64,000 nt of DNA from Shewanella japonica (lineage in GTDB: Bacteria; Pseudomonadota; Gammaproteobacteria; Enterobacterales; Shewanellaceae): assembly GCF_002075795.1 (NCBI RefSeq), contig NZ_CP020472.1, forward strand, positions 479,001 through 543,000, written 5' to 3'. The notes under the pieces were generated by a model, which was given only the letters and a program-made list of their open reading frames with translations, searched no databases and was not told the DNA's origin. This document shows, piece by piece, positions 59,424 through 64,000 of this stretch; the first letter of the stretch is position 1; the number at the start of each line of letters is the position of its first letter. A program made the translations under genes and the position numbers.

Positions 59424-60559
59424 GCTGGTTGCAACTGCTATTTGTAGAGCTAAAAGCCATTTTAGCGGATAAAGCCATAGTCGTGACCATGTTTGGTGGC
59501 GTGCTGTTTTACTCGGTGCTTTATCCTCTCCCTTATCTGAACCAAGTTCCGACTCAACAACAAGTGGTTGTGGTTGATCACGACAACTCTTCATTAAGTC
59601 GCCAGTTGCTTAGACATGCAGATGCTTCTCCCAAAATTACTATCGTTGCTCTGGTGGGCAGTATTGATATTGCACAGCAATGGATATCAGAGTCGAAAGC
59701 CCATGGTTTATTAGTCATTCCAGAAGGGTTTAGGCGTAATTTATTACTCGGTAAAGGAGCCACCTTAAGTTACGGTGGCGATGCGAGCTATTTTTTAATT
59801 TATTCAGCTGTTGCTGAAGGATTAATTAGTGCAGGCATGGATGCGGGTCGGCAAATTCAGTTAGTGGGGTTGTTAGCACGAGGAGAAAACCCGCAGCAAG
59901 CTGAGCAAAGTTTACATTCAGTCAATATTAATAGCGTCCCTGCATTTAATCCCAGTTTAGGTTACACCCCGTATGTGGTGCCTGGATTGTTTTTACTAAT
60001 TTTGCACCAAACGTTATTGATTGGTACGGGGATTTTAGGGGCAGGACAATGGCGCAAAAAGGGCTATTGGAATCACGTTTCACCTATGGCATTAATTGGT
60101 GCACGTCTGACTGTTTTTAGCGCCATTTATGCTTTGTTTGCGAGCTTTTATCTAGGTTATTGCTTTTATTGGTACGATGTCAGTGTGCAAGCGACTTTAA
60201 CTGAAGTGGCCTTATTGATGATGCCGTTTATTTTATCCACTGCGGCATGTGGCATTGCGTTAAGTAGTCTATTTGTAAGGCGAGAGTTACCGACACAAGT
60301 CTTGCTGTTAGTGTCGATGCCCATTTTATTTGTGTCTGGCTTTGTGTGGCCTATCGCATTAATTCCTGATCTTTTGGTGCAATTATCCCAAGTGATTCCT
60401 GCCGTACCAGCTATTATGGCTATGTTAGAGTTAAGTCAAATGGGCGCAGGTTGGACGAGTGTATTACCTTTATGGATACATATGTGGACCCTGTTTGTGC
60501 TATTTCTGTTATTGGCTTTTATTGGTGTGAAGCAACGGCTGAAAACGGAGAATGGTTAA
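59420..60559 (+). CDS. ABC-2 type transporter permease (second of two)
   Basis: A 379-residue paralogue of the first permease, with the same layout: helix (about 22-38), periplasmic region with VVVDHDNSSLSRQLLRHAD, then five to six helices ending near 372. Like its partner it has FVWPIALIPDLLVQLSQ before the last helix. There is no nucleotide-binding protein gene in this operon or elsewhere in the window. Export of small hydrophobic compounds is inferred from the family. Confidence 0.87.
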   Translation: MSWLQLLFVELKAILADKAIVVTMFGGVLFYSVLYPLPYLNQVPTQQQVVVVDHDNSSLSRQLLRHADASPKITIVALVGSIDIAQQWISESKAHGLLVIPEGFRRNLLLGKGATLSYGGDASYFLIYSAVAEGLISAGMDAGRQIQLVGLLARGENPQQAEQSLHSVNINSVPAFNPSLGYTPYVVPGLFLLILHQTLLIGTGILGAGQWRKKGYWNHVSPMALIGARLTVFSAIYALFASFYLGYCFYWYDVSVQATLTEVALLMMPFILSTAACGIALSSLFVRRELPTQVLLLVSMPILFVSGFVWPIALIPDLLVQLSQVIPAVPAIMAMLELSQMGAGWTSVLPLWIHMWTLFVLFLLLAFIGVKQRLKTENG

Positions 60560-60561
60560 GT

Positions 60562-60599
60562 AAAAAAATAGGCATTAAAGTGTCCACTTAATGCCTATT
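60562..60599 (-). terminator. Intrinsic terminator between convergent genes
   Basis: A long stem (60567-60582 with 60585-60599, one bulged A) has a strong T-run on the minus strand (plus-strand A at 60562-60568). It ends the TPR-like gene and may also block the permease operon. Confidence 0.85.
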
Positions 60600-60662
60600 G
60601 GTTCCACATTCACTGGTTGTCGACAGAGTAAGCTTTGCTGTCGCTGTTGGTCATCTTCCAAA

Positions 60663-61157
60663 TTATAAGGTCCCCGTTTCTAGGCTATTAAGTGCAGCTT
60701 CTAAACGAGTCAGATTTTGCTTATAAATCGGGTCTTTAGTCGCTTTTGCGGCTTGTCTAAAGTCTTCTAATGCACCAATATTATCATTTGCCAACACTTT
60801 CATTACGCCTCGGTTATTAAAAGCATATGCGCGCATTCTCATCGACGGTAATGTTTCTTCATTGACTGCCATTCTAACGGCATCACTACACGCTTTTTCA
60901 GCAATATCAAATTGAGATAACTTAGTATATCCCACGCATAAGTTGAGGTTACGAGTATAGGTATCAATGGCTGAGTGCTTTGCTGATTTCGTTAACTCAA
61001 TGCCTTCAATTAAGTCGCCTGATTGAATAGCATCAACGCCTGGAGTGTCTTCAATAAGCACCATTTTATAACGACTATTTTCAGCAGCATCAGCCATAAC
61101 CATGGGTGAGCTTGCAAGTAATAAGCTTGCTGCGATAAGAGTAGGTAATGTTTTCAT
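60663..61157 (-). CDS. Secreted TPR-like protein of unknown role
   Basis: A 164-residue protein with a signal peptide ending at VMA|DA. The mature part has helical repeats (YTRNLNLCVGYTKLSQFDIAEKACSDAV and AYAFNNRGVMKVLANDNIGALEDFRQAAK) that look like two to three TPR units. AAGGAA precedes the ATG. It is separate from the LysR gene upstream on the same strand. I do not recognise a function; small periplasmic TPR proteins of this type are frequent in Shewanella. Confidence 0.75.
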   Translation of the reverse strand: MKTLPTLIAASLLLASSPMVMADAAENSRYKMVLIEDTPGVDAIQSGDLIEGIELTKSAKHSAIDTYTRNLNLCVGYTKLSQFDIAEKACSDAVRMAVNEETLPSMRMRAYAFNNRGVMKVLANDNIGALEDFRQAAKATKDPIYKQNLTRLEAALNSLETGTL

Positions 61158-61285
61158 TGTATATTCCTTTATAGGTAGTAGCGGGTTGCTACGTGGCTAA
61201 TTTAGGGAATATCTGCTTGGCTGACAAACGAGAAAATTCATTGTGATAGATGAGATTTTTTCACTTATTAGCCGCGCTAGCCTGA

Positions 61286-62170
61286 TTATTGTTGGCCAAA
61301 GCGGGCAACCGTCCAATCTATTAATTGCTGGACCTCCATTCTTGCTTCACTTTGCCCGTGTTGCAGTAAGTAGTATTTATCATGGCTATTTAAGGCTTCA
61401 TTAAAGAGTGCCACTAAACTGCCATTTTCAAACCATGCTTTACTGATAGGCATTGGGATAAGTGCGATGCCAATACCTTGCTCTGCTGCCCGAGCAACGC
61501 TAAACATACTGTCCAGTTGAATCACTTGTTTTGGCGAAAAATGCGGTAAGTTAACTGATTCTGCCCACTGTTCCCATGAATGAGGTCTTGCTTGATGAAC
61601 AATTAATGGGACTTTAGATATCACCGATAGTCCTTGAGAATGCAACTGCTGAAATTGGTGAGGGTTGCAAGCTGGGATGTACTTTAGCGGAAATAATTCA
61701 TGACTATGCTGATCTTGTTGTTTAGAACCTGACAGAACAATTGATAGGTCGGTTTGTCCAGTTTGTGCCGCCCTAGTTTTTACTGTGTCTAATTTTAAAT
61801 TTATCTGCGGGTATTCTTGAGACCAGCCGATAAGTTGAGGGACAAATAACTCACTGGCAAAAAACTCTGGCATCGAAATGCTTACCTCTAAAGTGGTATT
61901 TGTTTGTGCGAATTGGTTTACGGTTTCTGAAAGTTTTACCATGACAGGTGCAACTTGCTGATAAAACTGCTTACCCGCATCAGTGAGCTTGATTGCCCGC
62001 GTTTGGCGTATAAAAAGAGGTTGTTGCAGGTTTTGCTCTAATTGCTTGATTTGATGGCTCACTGCTGAAGGCGTGAGGAATAGTTGATTTGCCGTTTCTT
62101 TAAAGCTAAGGCATTCGGCTGCAATACAAAAACAACGTAGTCCTCTAAGGGACGTATGCAGTGGTAACAT
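61286..62170 (-). CDS. LysR-family transcription regulator (GcvA-like)
   Basis: A 294-residue regulator. The N-terminal winged helix contains LRCFCIAAECLSFKETANQLFLTPSAVSHQIKQLE, characteristic of the GcvA branch, and is followed by a periplasmic-binding-like effector domain (about 90-290). I use the ATG at 62170, which puts the helix-turn-helix at the usual distance; the open frame begins 14 codons earlier, and no clear Shine-Dalgarno decides. No divergent partner gene is present, so its target is not evident. Confidence 0.85.
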   Translation of the reverse strand: MLPLHTSLRGLRCFCIAAECLSFKETANQLFLTPSAVSHQIKQLEQNLQQPLFIRQTRAIKLTDAGKQFYQQVAPVMVKLSETVNQFAQTNTTLEVSISMPEFFASELFVPQLIGWSQEYPQINLKLDTVKTRAAQTGQTDLSIVLSGSKQQDQHSHELFPLKYIPACNPHQFQQLHSQGLSVISKVPLIVHQARPHSWEQWAESVNLPHFSPKQVIQLDSMFSVARAAEQGIGIALIPMPISKAWFENGSLVALFNEALNSHDKYYLLQHGQSEARMEVQQLIDWTVARFGQQ

Positions 62171-62269
62171 GATGGACTCGTATAATGAAAGCAAGAAATA
62201 AGCAATTGCCAAGCCAAGTCGCTTGAGTGCTTTAACTGCCTTTATTCAGTGTGTTAAGGGCTTATAAGT

Positions 62270-62305
62270 CTAGTTCAGCGCACCAGTATGGTGCAGCTGA
62301 ACTAG
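62270..62305. repeat. Large imperfect palindrome/hairpin
   Basis: CTAGTTCAGC-GCACCA pairs with TGGTGC-A-GCTGAACTAG around a 3-base apex: 16 base pairs with one bulged A. No T-run follows on either strand, so it is not a standard terminator. It lies between the lipoprotein gene and the LysR gene, both on the minus strand, and may be a REP-type or mRNA-processing element. Confidence 0.75.
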
Positions 62306-62357
62306 CCTACAATGCATTGTAAAGATTGGGTTCGTTATTACAGCTTATGGTGATGTT

Positions 62358-62759
62358 TTAGAAATACAGGTTTTCAACAGGCTTGTTGTTTACAAGCATT
62401 TCGCACTTGTCGCCTGTGCTTGATTTTGAAGATTGAATGATTCCAGCAACGGCACCAAATGCACCACCTTGATCGCCTAATACCGAACCAAAATAGCATT
62501 TACCTTCGATTTTTAAATCTCGATACTTACTCTTTAGGTTTTGAGTTGGTGTGTATGGTGGAAAGCGCCCTTTCATTAGCGGATCGCCATTAACGGACAG
62601 TTCAAGTTTATTTTTTTCAGTATCATAGATACCTGAGAAGACCAAAGTTTGTCCTTCAAACTCAACAGTTTTCTCTTGAGCAACGATAGGTTGAGTTGAT
62701 GCACATGCAGTGAGTAAAGCGCAGCCAGCAAGTGTGGCTAAAATAGCGGTAGTACGCAT
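62358..62759 (-). CDS. Small lipoprotein of unknown function
   Basis: A 133-residue lipoprotein with lipobox LTAC (Cys19) after a hydrophobic leader, preceded by AAAGGAT. The mature domain holds two more cysteines (GKCYFG and DKCEML) and a glycine-rich stretch. I do not recognise a family beyond uncharacterised Shewanella lipoproteins. The residue after Cys is Ala, which favours sorting to the outer membrane. Confidence 0.75.
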   Translation of the reverse strand: MRTTAILATLAGCALLTACASTQPIVAQEKTVEFEGQTLVFSGIYDTEKNKLELSVNGDPLMKGRFPPYTPTQNLKSKYRDLKIEGKCYFGSVLGDQGGAFGAVAGIIQSSKSSTGDKCEMLVNNKPVENLYF

Positions 62760-62878
62760 TTAAATATCCTTTTAAGCGGTTTTTTAGATTTAATTTTGAG
62801 TATTAAACCGTAAGAAAACGAACCCTGTTTTCCCAATTGCGAAAGAGTATATCCTAGTTTTATGATATTTCAATAATA

Positions 62879-62902
62879 AGAAGCTCGCCGAGGCGAGCTT
62901 CT
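62879..62902 (-). terminator. Hairpin terminator candidate after the Ig-like protein
   Basis: AGAAGCTCGCC and GGCGAGCTTCT form a perfect 11-bp stem with a 2-base apex. On the minus strand it is followed by a U-rich but interrupted stretch (TTATTATT), so termination is likely but not ideal. Confidence 0.65.
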
Positions 62903-62993
62903 AGATAGTGGGTGATTTACGGGGTAAGCTTGATGACACTAGCTTATGGCACAAGGCATTAGCCCTGTTAAACTATTACCCTATTATAAGATA

Positions 62994-64000
62994 TCACTGC
63001 ACAGTGACACTTAGGTCCGTTTTCGTAATCAAACCACCTGGGGTTGTCACTGTTAATGTAATAGAGTCTTGACCCACTTCATCAGCAGCTGTGTAGGTAA
63101 ACTTAGTGGCAACTTCATCACAGGCATGGCTTGCATCATTAGCTGCGAAGCTATAACACGTCGTGTTAGGAACGGTATAACCCTCGAAGTTGATCGTCCC
63201 ATTTATGGCTGTCACCGTTAATGTCGATCCTGCTGGCATGACCTGTCTAGCACTGTCATATAGCTCCACTAATACTGTCTGCATTGCTTCAGGTGCCAAG
63301 ACTAAATTAGTCACTGGATTTCTATCCACGTCGGTAGCGATAATATTAGCGGCTGAACCTGACATGGTCAGTACAGTGGCTGCACGAATGTAAGTTTTGT
63401 TCGCTTGGCCTTCACCACAAAGACTGCCTTCGCATTGGGGTCCATTGAATTTACCATCTGGGCCAGAGTAACTGGTATTGCCTTCAGCATTGAAAAACGG
63501 TTTGCCAGAAACATAAACACCGACTTCATCATCATCTCTAAAGGCATCACCTAAATCGCTAAAGCCACTTTGATGATAGGTTTCCCTGTCCATGCCATTA
63601 CCAGTACAAGCGATAGGAGCACCTGCGCTATCTAAACAAGCATTAGCTATGGCTGTTCCATCAGCATCATCAAAGATGTTATTGCCGTTAGTATCAAAGA
63701 AAGTTTCATGTCCTAACGCGTAAGCGAGCACTGTTACACGATGATCAGCTGGTCGTGGATCGGCTGATGTCCATATCACAGAACAAGTCCCATTAACCGT
63801 TGAGCATGAAGGCTGGATTTGGCCACCTTCAGTTGTGAAGTTGACCGTAGTGTCATCAGGTGCTGGGTTACCAAAGCTGTCTGATGCAAATACTGTTATG
63901 GTGACTTCTTCACCGTTATTGTTTCCCGCCTCCGGGTTAAATAACGAAGGAGAAATGCTAAAGCCTAATTGCTGAGGTAAACCGGTATTCACGGTTAGTT
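62994..64000 (-). CDS. Ig-like repeat surface protein, C-terminal part only
   Basis: The frame is open to the right edge, so only the last 334 or so residues are seen. They contain a bacterial Ig-like (Big) domain (ISPSLFNPEAG through VTVLAYALG), an insert with Asp/Asn-rich calcium-loop-like sequence (DTNGNNIFDD) and paired cysteines, then a second Ig-like domain to the C-terminal SVTVQ. Such proteins are large secreted or outer-membrane adhesins. No anchor or sorting signal is visible at this end. Confidence 0.78.
   Translation of the reverse strand, partial: LTVNTGLPQQLGFSISPSLFNPEAGNNNGEEVTITVFASDSFGNPAPDDTTVNFTTEGGQIQPSCSTVNGTCSVIWTSADPRPADHRVTVLAYALGHETFFDTNGNNIFDDADGTAIANACLDSAGAPIACTGNGMDRETYHQSGFSDLGDAFRDDDEVGVYVSGKPFFNAEGNTSYSGPDGKFNGPQCEGSLCGEGQANKTYIRAATVLTMSGSAANIIATDVDRNPVTNLVLAPEAMQTVLVELYDSARQVMPAGSTLTVTAINGTINFEGYTVPNTTCYSFAANDASHACDEVATKFTYTAADEVGQDSITLTVTTPGGLITKTDLSVTVQ

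Overview
The window is about 64 kb of AT-rich gammaproteobacterial chromosome. Gene content and order point to a marine Shewanella or a close relative: a complete MSHA pilus cluster follows rpmE and maeB, and leads into mreBCD-maf-rng-yhdP-nit-tldD. Species cannot be fixed from sequence alone. No rRNA, tRNA, insertion sequence, prophage or CRISPR array was seen.

Layout. (1) 1-9.9 kb: a left-truncated propeller/PAS/GGDEF/EAL sensor, a secreted patatin with an outer-membrane barrel (type Vd autotransporter), an hxpB-like HAD phosphatase (minus), and aconitase acnB with a CRP-like site. (2) 9.9-12.0 kb: a small accessory patch holding a frameshifted Tae4-type T6SS amidase effector overlapping a gene for a secreted protein (putative immunity protein), a MerC-like membrane protein with a Fur/Zur-like box, and a 13-bp tandem repeat. 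(3) 12.0-21 kb: housekeeping genes DUF971, hslU, hslV (with a near-consensus sigma-32 promoter), ftsN, argS, priA, then a FimV-like protein and rpmE. (4) 21-24.3 kb: malic enzyme, then a csrD/mshH gene broken by one in-frame TGA. (5) 24.7-44 kb: the MSHA type IV pilus cluster mshI, a pilN-like gene, mshJKLMNEGFB, two tandem mshA major pilins, and mshCDOPQ. (6) 44.2-55.7 kb: mreBCD, maf, rng, yhdP, a nitrilase-family amidase and tldD. (7) 55.8-60.6 kb: a TolC/HlyD/two ABC-2 permease export operon without an ATPase gene. (8) 60.6-64 kb, minus strand: a secreted TPR-like protein, a LysR regulator, a lipoprotein, and the C-terminal part of an Ig-like surface protein running off the window.

How the genes work together. 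The msh cluster encodes a whole pilus machine: inner-membrane platform MshI/PilN-like/MshJ/MshG, ATPase MshE, secretin MshL with MshK and MshM, TPR protein MshN, pilins and minor pilins, and the lectin-like adhesin MshQ. The mre-to-tldD block handles cell shape, nucleotide sanitation, 5' end RNA processing and envelope lipid transport. The strongest leads for follow-up are the decayed Tae4 effector beside an intact putative immunity gene of an unrecognised family, the nonsense-interrupted csrD/mshH directly upstream of an otherwise intact pilus cluster, the tandem mshA genes each with its own terminator, and the ATPase-less ABC-2 exporter.
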